Assembly (NCBI RefSeq): GCF_018882335.1
Contig: NZ_JACVOS010000003.1
Location: forward strand, 62,001-126,000
Direction: 5' to 3'
Origin: Polynucleobacter sp. AM-25C3
Lineage (GTDB): Bacteria > Pseudomonadota > Gammaproteobacteria > Burkholderiales > Burkholderiaceae
Length of the DNA stretch: 64,000 bases
Part shown: piece by piece, positions 17,652-25,577 of the stretch
How the letters are laid out: the number at the start of each line of letters is the position of its first letter
Numbering within the stretch: the stretch's first letter is position 1
The notes under the pieces: model-generated
Seen by the model: only the letters and a program-made list of their open reading frames with translations
The model's database searches: none
Told to the model about the DNA's origin: nothing
Program-made: the position numbers and the translations under genes

Positions 17652-18068
17652 TTACTTTAAGGCGGAGCTAATGCCTCGTATTTGATCTACAGCATCTTCA
17701 AAATGACTAGCACCCAAGGATTTCTTAAGGCGCTTAGCTACTGCTACGCTAGCGGCATTAATAGCTTCTTTCATCTCCATGGCTTTTTTAGTGGGATGAA
17801 TCTCTTGTTCCCGGCCATCTTTCTCAGAGGCTACTCGTTTAATTAATGAGAGACGCTCCAGTCCATCTAAAGCCCTAGTAGCGGTTGGGCGGCTGATATT
17901 CATCTCACTGGCCAACTCACTTTGCAATAGCGAGGCTTTGTTCAAAACCACTCTAAGCATGAAGGCTTGGGAAGGAGTCAGTCCAAAAGGCTTAAATGCA
18001 CTTGTCCATTCCTTCTCCAGCTGACGAGCTAGGCTGGTGGTATTGAAATAGAGGCATTGTTCAAACAT
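17652..18068 (-). CDS. MarR-family transcriptional regulator
   Basis: The product has 138 residues. A winged helix-turn-helix is visible (LLQSELASEMNISRPTATRA, then LERLSLIKR and a wing with DGREQEIHPT), preceded by a dimerisation helix. MarR proteins bind short inverted repeats and release them on ligand or oxidant binding. One candidate operator lies 22 bases before its start and two more precede the DUF2917 and tautomerase genes, so it probably controls all three. The ligand is unknown. Confidence 0.88.
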   Translation of the reverse strand: MFEQCLYFNTTSLARQLEKEWTSAFKPFGLTPSQAFMLRVVLNKASLLQSELASEMNISRPTATRALDGLERLSLIKRVASEKDGREQEIHPTKKAMEMKEAINAASVAVAKRLKKSLGASHFEDAVDQIRGISSALK

Positions 18069-18089
18069 GATCGTACTTTAACAGTATTT

Positions 18090-18106
18090 AGTTAGCCATG
18101 CAACTA
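18090..18106. promoter_or_regulatory. MarR-type operator, copy 3
   Basis: AGTTAGCCATGCAACTA, extended here to TTAGTT-N8-AACTAA, just upstream of the marR start. Between this site and the candidate small ORF at 18365 (about 260 bases) I see no gene. Confidence 0.6.
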
Positions 18107-18364
18107 AATTTAAGTTTGACCAAAAATACTCAGAAAGCTATTTGGATCCCATTTTGGGGTTGTTGCCACAATTATCAAGCGACCCCAAAGTCTAGCAATA
18201 CTTAAAAACAGTATCCGCCTTAAACATAGAAATACGGACACGTTTAGTCGTTATTCAAATTAAGAGTTTCTAGACCTCAAGAATAAGCTTAGACTAAGGA
18301 AAAGGAAAGTTTATTCCAAAGCCAAAAAACTGATTCAAGCATTTATAGATATTATGGCAACGAG

Positions 18365-18514
18365 ATGTTATTTAAAAATAACAGCAAAAGAAGCAATCCG
18401 AATCTATTTAATGGCCATAGCGTCCAGAGTAGAGTTATTTCTTATCAAGCTAAAGAGATTATTAAATCGAAGTTAGATAAGTTGCGCCCAACCTTCGATT
18501 ATTTCAACCTATAA
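18365..18514 (+). CDS. Candidate 49-residue ORF upstream of the HEPN-like gene
   Basis: ATG 18365 opens a 49-codon frame ending 17 bases before the HEPN-like gene. The product begins MLFKNNSKRS and ends with a basic helix and an aromatic tail (FDYFNL). The ribosome binding site is weak. It may be a small antidote or leader for the HEPN protein, a remnant, or chance. It resembles nothing I know. Confidence 0.25.
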   Translation: MLFKNNSKRSNPNLFNGHSVQSRVISYQAKEIIKSKLDKLRPTFDYFNL

Positions 18515-18531
18515 ATTGTCAAAAAGAAAAA

Positions 18532-19512
18532 ATGGCTAAAAAAATCAATGGGAATCTAGAGGCAAGATTACTTGATGCAAGGTTACGCATGAAGTCGGGC
18601 TTATCTGATGGTGCTTTGTTTGAAACTACGAATAGAGTCAGGGCTCTACAAAATTCACTGGAAGACTTAGGCGAAAAACAAGCTTTAGAGTTGTATAGAC
18701 ACTTTCCTGTTGCTGCAATATCCGTACTTGAAACTCACTTTAGATCTTCAATAGCATCAATTGTTGATTTTAATCCAATGTATCTGGAAAGGGGTCTCAT
18801 TTTAAGTTCCGATGCCCTTAAAAGCTCTGCAGAATTGCTGTCTATTCTGCATAGAAAAACAATTACTATTGGTGAGCTAATAGCCTACTCAATGCCATTT
18901 AATTCGGTGGCAAGTCTTGAAAAAGTTTTCGATACATTATTCAAAGATGATTTTAAAAAATTAATGAGCTCTGCATTAGATCCCTATTTTGTGCGCAATA
19001 AAGTCGGCAATGGAAGTCCAGTTATTGATGATATTAAGTCACTTTGGAGGGATTTATCTGTTGCTTTTGAGCAGAGACATATTTTGGCTCATGAGGCTGC
19101 TAGTAATTTTATAGTTAGCTATAAGGATGCTAAAAGCGCATTGGATTCAATTGTTGCATTTACAAATGCTTTCGATGCCGTCAAGTGGGCGACTGTTTGG
19201 AAAGATTTGCCTCTAACACAATATGAGATGAATAATCATGCATGGGATAACTACAAGAAGTCACGCATTAAATTTTCCAAGGAATTAAAACGTTGTCTTA
19301 ATTTAGCCACCAAAAATGGGATGCGTCAACGTTTTAGAAAGCAACATGCCGAGTGGAAAATTTATTCAAATAATCTTATTGCATGGGAATGTGAAAACTT
19401 CACCATGGGATCTATTGGCCCATTAATTGAGGCAATGGCACGCATGAGAGCAATTGACTCACAACTTGAATCAATATCAGCAATTTTCCCCGAAGAATTC
19501 AAAATAAGTTAG
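18532..19512 (+). CDS. HEPN-like protein, putative RNase
   Basis: The product has 326 mostly helical residues. Around residue 182 it has FEQRHILAHE, an R-x4-H motif (R182, H187) of the kind that forms the active site in HEPN ribonucleases of toxin-antitoxin and anti-phage systems. No other domain was recognised. Codon use is AT-rich. It lies 225 bases before the ATPase/Toprim gene in the same direction and could form a unit with it, though the gap allows separate expression. The HEPN assignment rests on one short motif within a helical context. Confidence 0.55.
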   Translation: MAKKINGNLEARLLDARLRMKSGLSDGALFETTNRVRALQNSLEDLGEKQALELYRHFPVAAISVLETHFRSSIASIVDFNPMYLERGLILSSDALKSSAELLSILHRKTITIGELIAYSMPFNSVASLEKVFDTLFKDDFKKLMSSALDPYFVRNKVGNGSPVIDDIKSLWRDLSVAFEQRHILAHEAASNFIVSYKDAKSALDSIVAFTNAFDAVKWATVWKDLPLTQYEMNNHAWDNYKKSRIKFSKELKRCLNLATKNGMRQRFRKQHAEWKIYSNNLIAWECENFTMGSIGPLIEAMARMRAIDSQLESISAIFPEEFKIS

Positions 19513-19737
19513 CTATATTGATCTTTCCGAAAATAGTGCTTTATCTTCCCATGGGGCGCAAGCTGATGGATTTTTTTGATTTCCGGCCTCCTGTGATAGA
19601 GGCTCGATGCGACACACTTTCAGCGCGCATTAGCTACTGCGACTCCAGTCTTATCAAAGATTAGAATGAAACAACAATTTCTCACAAACTGATTACTATG
19701 ATAAAGATTGCAATTCACCATGTTTCGAGAGTAGTTA

Positions 19738-21267
19738 ATGAACCCCAATAGCGCCTATGATTGCGTCTTTAAAGATGTTAATTTAAGTGACCCAAGGAAA
19801 TACCCTCGGTTTATTCATGCGGCAAAATTTGAAAATTTTAGACATATTCCTCAGCTTGAGTTGGAGTTTAAATTTCCGATTACAGTAATTTCAGGATCTA
19901 ATAAGGCAGGCAAAACAACCGCACTGCTTTCCATTGCATGTAGTCATTTGGACTTCAAAAAAAGAAACTACACAAACGGCAAGCTTGAGCGCCAAACCTG
20001 GAGCAATGTTCTCAAGTTTACAAATCATGATATTCAAACCGGCGACTGGACCTACCAGCTTCAGATTAAGTCCGGAGAGAAGGTTGAGTGGAAGCATGGT
20101 CAGCGAAAGATGGGCACCAAGAAATGGAGTGGTCTTGGGAAAAAGGAATCACAGATCAAGGGTGTTAATGTTGTCTATCTGGATCTAGATAGAATCTTGC
20201 CTGCTAGGCATCATTCCCCTGCCCTTCATAGGAAGGCAAAAGCTGCCGTAGGGGCGGCTGTTGGCAACAATGAGGCGCAGAAATCAATAGAGCACTACCT
20301 ATCATTCGTGCTTGAAGAAGGTTACTCTTTGAGTAAGTTAGCAGATCATCATGGTAGAGATTTATTTGGATTTTCTGTCTCTAGTAGCTATTCAAGTTAC
20401 AACTCAGCCTCTGGCGAAGATGTGCTTTCTAGAATTTTGATAGATTGCGTTGAAGCTCCAAAAAACTCTCTCATTCTTATAGATGAGCTTGAGTTGGGCT
20501 TGCATCCAAAAGTCCAGCGACGCCTTATGAGTGTGCTGTTTGATATTTCGTCTAGCGGGAACAAGCAGTTCATTATTACCTCACATAGCTCAACAGTTTT
20601 ATCCTCTGTCCCAGATGGGGCGAGGGTATTTATTGAGTCTAAGGGCGGTTCAAGCACAGCAATATGCCCAATTAGCATAAATGCGGCTCTCTCGAAGATG
20701 GATTCTGAGAGCTATCCTTTGCTTGATATCTTTTGCGAGGACGAAACTGCAAAAAGGATATTGCAGAAAGCGCTACGAGTGCTAGAGTTGCAGAAAGTCC
20801 CCGGTATTAGCTCCAACCTCATTAATGTTATTGAATCAGGGGCGGCAGAAAAAACATATCAAAATTTTCAGGTGAGGGAGAGAATATTTGATCAAGTGAG
20901 GGTTAAAAGTGGGCATGCTTGTGTTCTAGATGGTGATATGCGAAATAAAGAGAACAAGGATCATGGGCTGCTCTACCCCCCTCAAGACGGGCTATATTTT
21001 TTGTATGGAGATAGTCCGCCCGAGAAATTTTTATGTGACTTATATGAGAGGGCTCATGGTGATCAGGGCTTTAGATACCATATTGACCAATCAAATGTTC
21101 ACAGTCTTTTTGGCAAGATGGTTGAAGTTTATGGAATTGAAGATAAAAGAGCTGCTTTTGAGGCCTGCTGGGAAGAGTTTGCTAAATCTGATGAAGGTAA
21201 AGTTGAAATTGACGAGATTGTTAAATTCATTTTGTCCCAATGTCGGAAGTATTCCCCTGATTTGTAA
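19738..21267 (+). CDS. AAA ATPase with Toprim nuclease domain (OLD-like)
   Basis: The product has 509 residues. An ABC/AAA15-type ATPase half has Walker A SGSNKAGKTT (K59), Walker B LILIDELELGLHP (D249, E250) and the following ITSHSS switch. A C-terminal Toprim-like half has FCEDE (E334) and VLDGDMR (D398, D400), the acidic pair expected of OLD-family nucleases. Such proteins act in anti-phage defence, alone (OLD) or with partners (Gabija, PARIS-like). The usual UvrD-like partner is absent; the nearest same-strand gene is the HEPN-like one upstream. The preceding 225-base gap holds nothing I recognise. Confidence 0.78.
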   Translation: MNPNSAYDCVFKDVNLSDPRKYPRFIHAAKFENFRHIPQLELEFKFPITVISGSNKAGKTTALLSIACSHLDFKKRNYTNGKLERQTWSNVLKFTNHDIQTGDWTYQLQIKSGEKVEWKHGQRKMGTKKWSGLGKKESQIKGVNVVYLDLDRILPARHHSPALHRKAKAAVGAAVGNNEAQKSIEHYLSFVLEEGYSLSKLADHHGRDLFGFSVSSSYSSYNSASGEDVLSRILIDCVEAPKNSLILIDELELGLHPKVQRRLMSVLFDISSSGNKQFIITSHSSTVLSSVPDGARVFIESKGGSSTAICPISINAALSKMDSESYPLLDIFCEDETAKRILQKALRVLELQKVPGISSNLINVIESGAAEKTYQNFQVRERIFDQVRVKSGHACVLDGDMRNKENKDHGLLYPPQDGLYFLYGDSPPEKFLCDLYERAHGDQGFRYHIDQSNVHSLFGKMVEVYGIEDKRAAFEACWEEFAKSDEGKVEIDEIVKFILSQCRKYSPDL

Positions 21268-21329
21268 TTCATGCAAACTTTTGACTATCCCCATCTAAAA
21301 TCTAAAGTTCAGACCCTATCGGGGTCAGT

Positions 21330-22298
21330 TTAATAATTCTTCAATGCTTTAGCGAGTTCGTCCTTAAGCCGTTTACGTAAGCTCGCTGGTGCCAATACTT
21401 CAACACCTGACCCATACTTCAAGATATCCATCACCAATTCTGGATCTTGGTTGTAATCAAATTCCAAGTGGTAGTTGCCTTCCTTATCAAAACTGCCTAC
21501 TTGCTGCCCATGCCATGTCTCACTACTGACCCATCTGGCTTTTTCGGGTGAAAATTTGAGCTTGGCTCTTTGGCTGGCTTTGCCCGAGAAAATCCCATAG
21601 CTTTCTGCAAAGTGCTCATGCAACTGTTTTTCTGAAATCTCATCAGCCTTAGTGTTGGTGATGAGTGCTTTGCTAATTCCATCCAGAGCAAAGCTTCTTA
21701 ACTCTTTGCGTAAATAGCAATAAGCATCTAAATACCAGTTATCCCTATAAAAGATGAGTCGTTGTGGAGAGATCTCTCGCTCAGTTGTCTCATTTGTTCC
21801 GCGAGCGTAGTAAGTAATTTGCAAGCGCTTGCGTTTTAGTAAGGAGCTCCCCACCTCTTCAAAGCTCTTGATAGAGCCTTTACGAGCTGACATACCAAAT
21901 ACTCTGAGCCGCTTGCGCAATTCTTTGGCGGGTGTATTGCCCTGCCCTAAAATTCCATCAATGATTGAGGTAAGTGGAGCAATGTGGGGTTCAATCAGTC
22001 CGCCCTTATCAAGGCCAGAAAGAAGGTGCTGCATGAGAACAAGGGCGGTAGCCTCTTTTTCAGAAAACCAAAGACCTGGTAGTTCGATCTTTTCACCAAT
22101 GCTTTGCCCATCAAAACTATAGCCGCCCTTAAATCGGTCATAAATAATGGAGGCGTTCATACGACCGCGCAAGTATTCCAAGTCCCGCTTGAAAGTGGCC
22201 TTGGATATTTCTAGTTCGTTTAAGAAATCTTCAAGCGGCACACAGTGACGTGCTTGGATCATGTATTTGATGCGATGCAGTCGTTCCATGTCACCCAT
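21330..22298 (-). CDS. WYL-domain transcriptional regulator (YafY type)
   Basis: The product has 322 residues. The N-terminal HTH (VPLEDFLNELEISKATFKRD) is followed by a WYL domain (ITYYAR, SPQRLIFYRDNWYLDAYC) and a WCX extension with KYGSGVEVLAP at the end. Relatives such as BrxR and CapW repress defence operons and sense nucleic-acid-like ligands. Here it sits between an OLD-like gene and the restriction cluster, so control of one of them is plausible. An internal ATG three codons in is an alternative start. Confidence 0.85.
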   Translation of the reverse strand: MGDMERLHRIKYMIQARHCVPLEDFLNELEISKATFKRDLEYLRGRMNASIIYDRFKGGYSFDGQSIGEKIELPGLWFSEKEATALVLMQHLLSGLDKGGLIEPHIAPLTSIIDGILGQGNTPAKELRKRLRVFGMSARKGSIKSFEEVGSSLLKRKRLQITYYARGTNETTEREISPQRLIFYRDNWYLDAYCYLRKELRSFALDGISKALITNTKADEISEKQLHEHFAESYGIFSGKASQRAKLKFSPEKARWVSSETWHGQQVGSFDKEGNYHLEFDYNQDPELVMDILKYGSGVEVLAPASLRKRLKDELAKALKNY

Positions 22299-22371
22299 GA
22301 TGGCTTTCTATTGGGGGTTGTATTTGAATCTTACCGTACTGGCTCATGAAATGAGCTTTTGATGGAGGTGA

Positions 22372-22524
22372 TTAAAGTCCGCAGCCACAAACAATCTTAT
22401 TGCCATAAGTGGGGATGCAACGATATGGTTCATAAAGGCTACATTTTGGATAAGCGTGGAGTAAGTTTGAGCACAATAAGAAACAGAGCCCCATTAGTAA
22501 TCTTTTGACCACGCCCGCCCTCAT
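22372..22524 (-). CDS. 50-residue secreted Cys-rich small protein
   Basis: This small frame has a clear N-terminal signal-type segment (KRLLMGLCFLLCSNLLHA) and a mature part of about 26 residues with four cysteines, ending CGCGL. Its ATG overlaps the stop of the gene upstream as TGATG at 22522-22526, a classic coupling arrangement, and this supports it as real. I know no function. With its two upstream neighbours it makes a run of three small envelope-type genes. Confidence 0.6.
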   Translation of the reverse strand: MRAGVVKRLLMGLCFLLCSNLLHAYPKCSLYEPYRCIPTYGNKIVCGCGL

Positions 22525-22772
22525 CAAGAAAAAAGCTTCCTAAAGTAAAGCCTTCTCCAGCCGACAGGTTCTGCTGCTTGATGAGCCTCTACCATTAAGA
22601 AGTCGGGTTTTTGCGCTTGCAATGCATATTTTTTTGCTGATCTAGAGGCTGGAATGCCAGCAATGACTGCGGCATCAAGGGTGGCCTGAACAATAAAGGG
22701 TTCGAATTTAGGATTCTTCATTGCGATTTGTAAAGGCATCACAATGCTGAGGATGATGGCGCTAAAGATCAT
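22524..22772 (-). CDS. Small protein with N-terminal hydrophobic segment
   Basis: The product has 82 residues. Residues 1-17 (MIFSAIILSIVMPLQIA) look like a signal peptide or anchor; the remainder is Ala-rich then basic (WRRLYFRK). I recognise no family. It starts four bases after the stop of the repeat protein gene upstream and overlaps the next small gene by one base, so the three form one operon. Confidence 0.55.
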   Translation of the reverse strand: MIFSAIILSIVMPLQIAMKNPKFEPFIVQATLDAAVIAGIPASRSAKKYALQAQKPDFLMVEAHQAAEPVGWRRLYFRKLFS

Positions 22773-22775
22773 CTT

Positions 22776-23090
22776 TTATCGCTTGGCTGGCGTATAACCA
22801 ATCCGATTGCCTGAGTTATCAAAATAATTAGTGACTCCACTAGGCGCCTTCACCTCATATCCAATCCTATTGCCAGTATTGTCATAAACCCCATTTTTGG
22901 AGTTAACGTTATAAGCGCTGTTATCCATGTTGTATGGACTATTGCGCATATTGTTCGATGAGTTTTCCATGTTGTATGGACTGTTTTGCATGTTGTAAGG
23001 GGAATTATCTAAATTCATCACTTGGGCGCTGGAATTGCGGGCAAACAATCCAATCTGGGCTATCAATAGCAGGGAAATAAGGTATTTCAT
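22776..23090 (-). CDS. Secreted protein with NSPYNM repeats
   Basis: The product has 104 residues. A signal peptide (residues 1-22, ending NSSAQ) is followed by five tandem seven-residue repeats of the type NSPYNMx (about residues 29-62). Two copies of an NGVYDNTGNRIGY-like motif follow. Similar Asn-rich repeat proteins occur in many betaproteobacteria, without known function. It is first in a three-gene operon. The periplasm or cell surface is the likely location. Confidence 0.7.
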   Translation of the reverse strand: MKYLISLLLIAQIGLFARNSSAQVMNLDNSPYNMQNSPYNMENSSNNMRNSPYNMDNSAYNVNSKNGVYDNTGNRIGYEVKAPSGVTNYFDNSGNRIGYTPAKR

Positions 23091-23236
23091 GGCGATCTCC
23101 TTAAGCGGGTTTATTTCTATTTATTAAGCTTAAGGAGTGGCGGGCTCATATAGTGAGCCAGAGGATATATAACCTTGGCTAATGCCCTGCAGGCCTTCTA
23201 ACCAGCATTTCAGCACATATTGAAGGTTGTAAAAAT

Positions 23237-23291
23237 ACTACATATCTAGTAGTTGACAAATATTTCTTAGATGTACTAAACTGAGTACATC
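23237..23291 (+). promoter_or_regulatory. Promoter with two inverted repeats before the restriction cluster
   Basis: TTGACA at 23253-23258 is a consensus -35 box. A -10 candidate (TACTAA at 23274 or TAAACT at 23277) falls inside the perfect repeat GATGTACT-N6-AGTACATC (23270-23291). A second repeat, ACTAC-N7-GTAGT (23237-23253), abuts the -35. This is repressor-operator geometry. The nearby WYL regulator is a candidate binder, by inference. Confidence 0.55.
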
Positions 23292-23314
23292 GCTGAAAAG
23301 AAGGTTTTATCCCA

Positions 23315-23617
23315 ATGATCTCAAATGCCAATTACGACTCTATGTCCCGCCGGAAGATTGAACTTAGTCGCCACGCTTACAAGCGTGCACAACAACGTGC
23401 AATCCCTCAGGAGTGTGTTCCGCTGATTCTTGCCTATGGTGAGCGCACTCATGACGGTCAAGGTGGAATTCGATACTTACTAACTGAAAAGGCAATGGCT
23501 AGTCTGGGCCGTGCCATCGGGCATAGCCAACGGCTTGAGACGCTTGCCGGATGCTATGCGGTAGTGAGTGCTGAAGATGAAGAAACCATCATCACCGTCG
23601 GCCACAGGTATAACTGA
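23315..23617 (+). CDS. DUF4258-like small protein
   Basis: The product has 100 residues. The pattern LSRHAYKRAQQRAIP near the N-terminus and a C-terminal TIITVGHRYN resembles the DUF4258 family, whose members are often found near toxin or defence genes. It opens the five-gene restriction cluster, 33 bases before the next gene, behind an operator-like promoter. Conserved His/Arg residues could be catalytic. I cannot say whether it is a toxin, a regulator or a nuclease. Confidence 0.6.
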   Translation: MISNANYDSMSRRKIELSRHAYKRAQQRAIPQECVPLILAYGERTHDGQGGIRYLLTEKAMASLGRAIGHSQRLETLAGCYAVVSAEDEETIITVGHRYN

Positions 23618-23650
23618 GCCTACGGGCTTTAATCAAAAGGTATTAACAGA

Positions 23651-25549
23651 ATGATTTCTAATAACGAAAACCGTGCAGTTCTAGCATTACAAGAGCTTAT
23701 GAACGTTGCGCGACTAAGTCGCAATCAGGGGGATGCATGGTTGTATGCGCTCACCTGGCTGGCGGCCTGCCGCCTAACCCCCCTGGATATCAATGGCGGA
23801 GCCTCCGGAATCAACGGCCTACTTTTACGCAAGACATGGGATCACCATCTATATAGTCCGATCCCTGATGAGGCAAAAGAGTTGGTTTGGGGTCTGCAGG
23901 CAGATTCGCCGAGTGAGTTGACTGCGCGCACACAGGCCTTAAGTATTGTTACTGGGCTGATTGAACAAGGCGATAGTCAGGATTGGAATGTAATCGATGC
24001 GCCCTGGCAGCTTGCAGGATCCTTGCGTACAGACTTTTTTGGTGAGCTTGTGCTGGCCCCCGAACTTTGTGAATTGTTATTTGCTGGTATTAACGCTCAA
24101 TCAGGAGATAGCGTATGGATTCCGTTTGATTTAAGCGGGCAGCTGGTAGTCAGAGCAGTAAGAAAGGGGCTGAAGGTAATTGCTGCAGGGCCCCTTGGTC
24201 GTTCGCAGTTACATTTAAAGCTACTACTGGCCATTGAAAAAGTAGGCATGTCAAATGAAGCATCGGTGGTTTTTGACGTCCCCCGATCCGGAGCGAGTCG
24301 AGATTTACATTGTGACTTCTCAATTGCTACACCCCCAATTAATATGAGAATTCAGCCTGGGACCGGTTGGCGTCAATGGGAGGGTATCAATTTAGAGCAA
24401 GTTAGCGGGGATGGACTGTACTCACGACAAGGACACTTCGCGCAAGTTCAGCTGGATCGCAGTGATAGCTGGGCTGTAGCAGCATTTTGGCCGAGGATTT
24501 CAAAGCGTGCAGTTTTCTTGGTATCTCCTAACGTCCTTTTTGCAAAGGGACAAGAGCAACGATTGCGAGAAAACCTTTTGCTAAATGAGGGGGCATTATC
24601 TGCGGTAACCATGTTGCCAACTCGACAAATGAGTGTGACTAGCATGGCCTCAGCCCTTCTAATATTGGATCGGAAAAACTTCAAGAGAGAGGTTCGCTTT
24701 ACTGATGCAGCCGAGCTCACGATTGAGTCTAAGTCAACCATGAGATTCTCCCGAATCCTTGATTTACCAGAGGTTGTATCGCTCATGATGGGCGAAAAAG
24801 AAGATCTCAAAATATCAATTACGGTAGAAGTCGAAGAAATTGCAAAGCAAGATTTCAATCTTGTACCTGCCCGATATCTTAGACAGTCTCTTACTGGGCC
24901 GCGACGCTCACTTGGGGAGTTGGTTCAGGTTATTCGTGCGCCAGTTGCTTCAAAGGATCCAGCGGCCTTAAGCGTTCAAGAGGCTGGCTTCCCGGAGTTA
25001 GATGGGTGGCGTGAGGTGTCAGGACCATTCTCAAAAACCACATCGATTAATGGAAGAAAACTAGAGGATTCGATGTTGATGCAAGGAGATATCTTGCTTT
25101 CAATAAAAGGCACCCTTGGTAAATCAGCACTTATTGGGCGTGTTCCAGCTGTCGATCCTTCAGCGCGGCATGCCGTAATGAAGCTACATGGCGATTCCAT
25201 TTCTACTGATGCTGTGCAATCTCCGGTAGTGCCTTCACAGAGTTGTATTGCTTTGCGCGTAGTGAATAAGGATATTAGCCCAATCTATTTACTCATGTAC
25301 CTGCGCTCGAATGATTTTAAGGGTCAGCTAGAGTCTCTTAGAGTGGGGGCAGTTGTAGCCCACGTCACTCCAGCAACGTTGATGCAAGAAATTAAGGTGC
25401 CAATTCCCAAGGCTTCAGAGTTAGGCGGGTATCAGAAAAAATATGATGAGCTCTGCGGTCTAGAGGCATCTATCGAGATTGCAGATCGGCGGATGTCTGA
25501 TATCAGAAGTGAACTATGGCCAACACATGCAGATGTTGGCGCCAATTAA
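23651..25549 (+). CDS. Degenerate N6-methyltransferase fused to a target-recognition domain
   Basis: The product has 632 residues. Residues 140-380 follow the HsdM fold order, but motif I is WIPFDLSGQ rather than the Gly-rich loop and motif IV is ATPPI in place of NPPY. A downstream block (AVFLVSPNVLFAKGQEQRLR, LPTRQMS, ALLILDRKN) aligns in order with HsdM. Residues 410-625 look like a single HsdS target-recognition domain with its conserved helix. Methylation activity is therefore doubtful; it may bind DNA or modulate the HsdMSR enzyme that follows. It starts 33 bases after the DUF4258 gene and ends 28 before hsdM. Confidence 0.6.
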   Translation: MISNNENRAVLALQELMNVARLSRNQGDAWLYALTWLAACRLTPLDINGGASGINGLLLRKTWDHHLYSPIPDEAKELVWGLQADSPSELTARTQALSIVTGLIEQGDSQDWNVIDAPWQLAGSLRTDFFGELVLAPELCELLFAGINAQSGDSVWIPFDLSGQLVVRAVRKGLKVIAAGPLGRSQLHLKLLLAIEKVGMSNEASVVFDVPRSGASRDLHCDFSIATPPINMRIQPGTGWRQWEGINLEQVSGDGLYSRQGHFAQVQLDRSDSWAVAAFWPRISKRAVFLVSPNVLFAKGQEQRLRENLLLNEGALSAVTMLPTRQMSVTSMASALLILDRKNFKREVRFTDAAELTIESKSTMRFSRILDLPEVVSLMMGEKEDLKISITVEVEEIAKQDFNLVPARYLRQSLTGPRRSLGELVQVIRAPVASKDPAALSVQEAGFPELDGWREVSGPFSKTTSINGRKLEDSMLMQGDILLSIKGTLGKSALIGRVPAVDPSARHAVMKLHGDSISTDAVQSPVVPSQSCIALRVVNKDISPIYLLMYLRSNDFKGQLESLRVGAVVAHVTPATLMQEIKVPIPKASELGGYQKKYDELCGLEASIEIADRRMSDIRSELWPTHADVGAN

Positions 25550-25577
25550 CGGTTAACAATTAAATAAAAATAATCAT

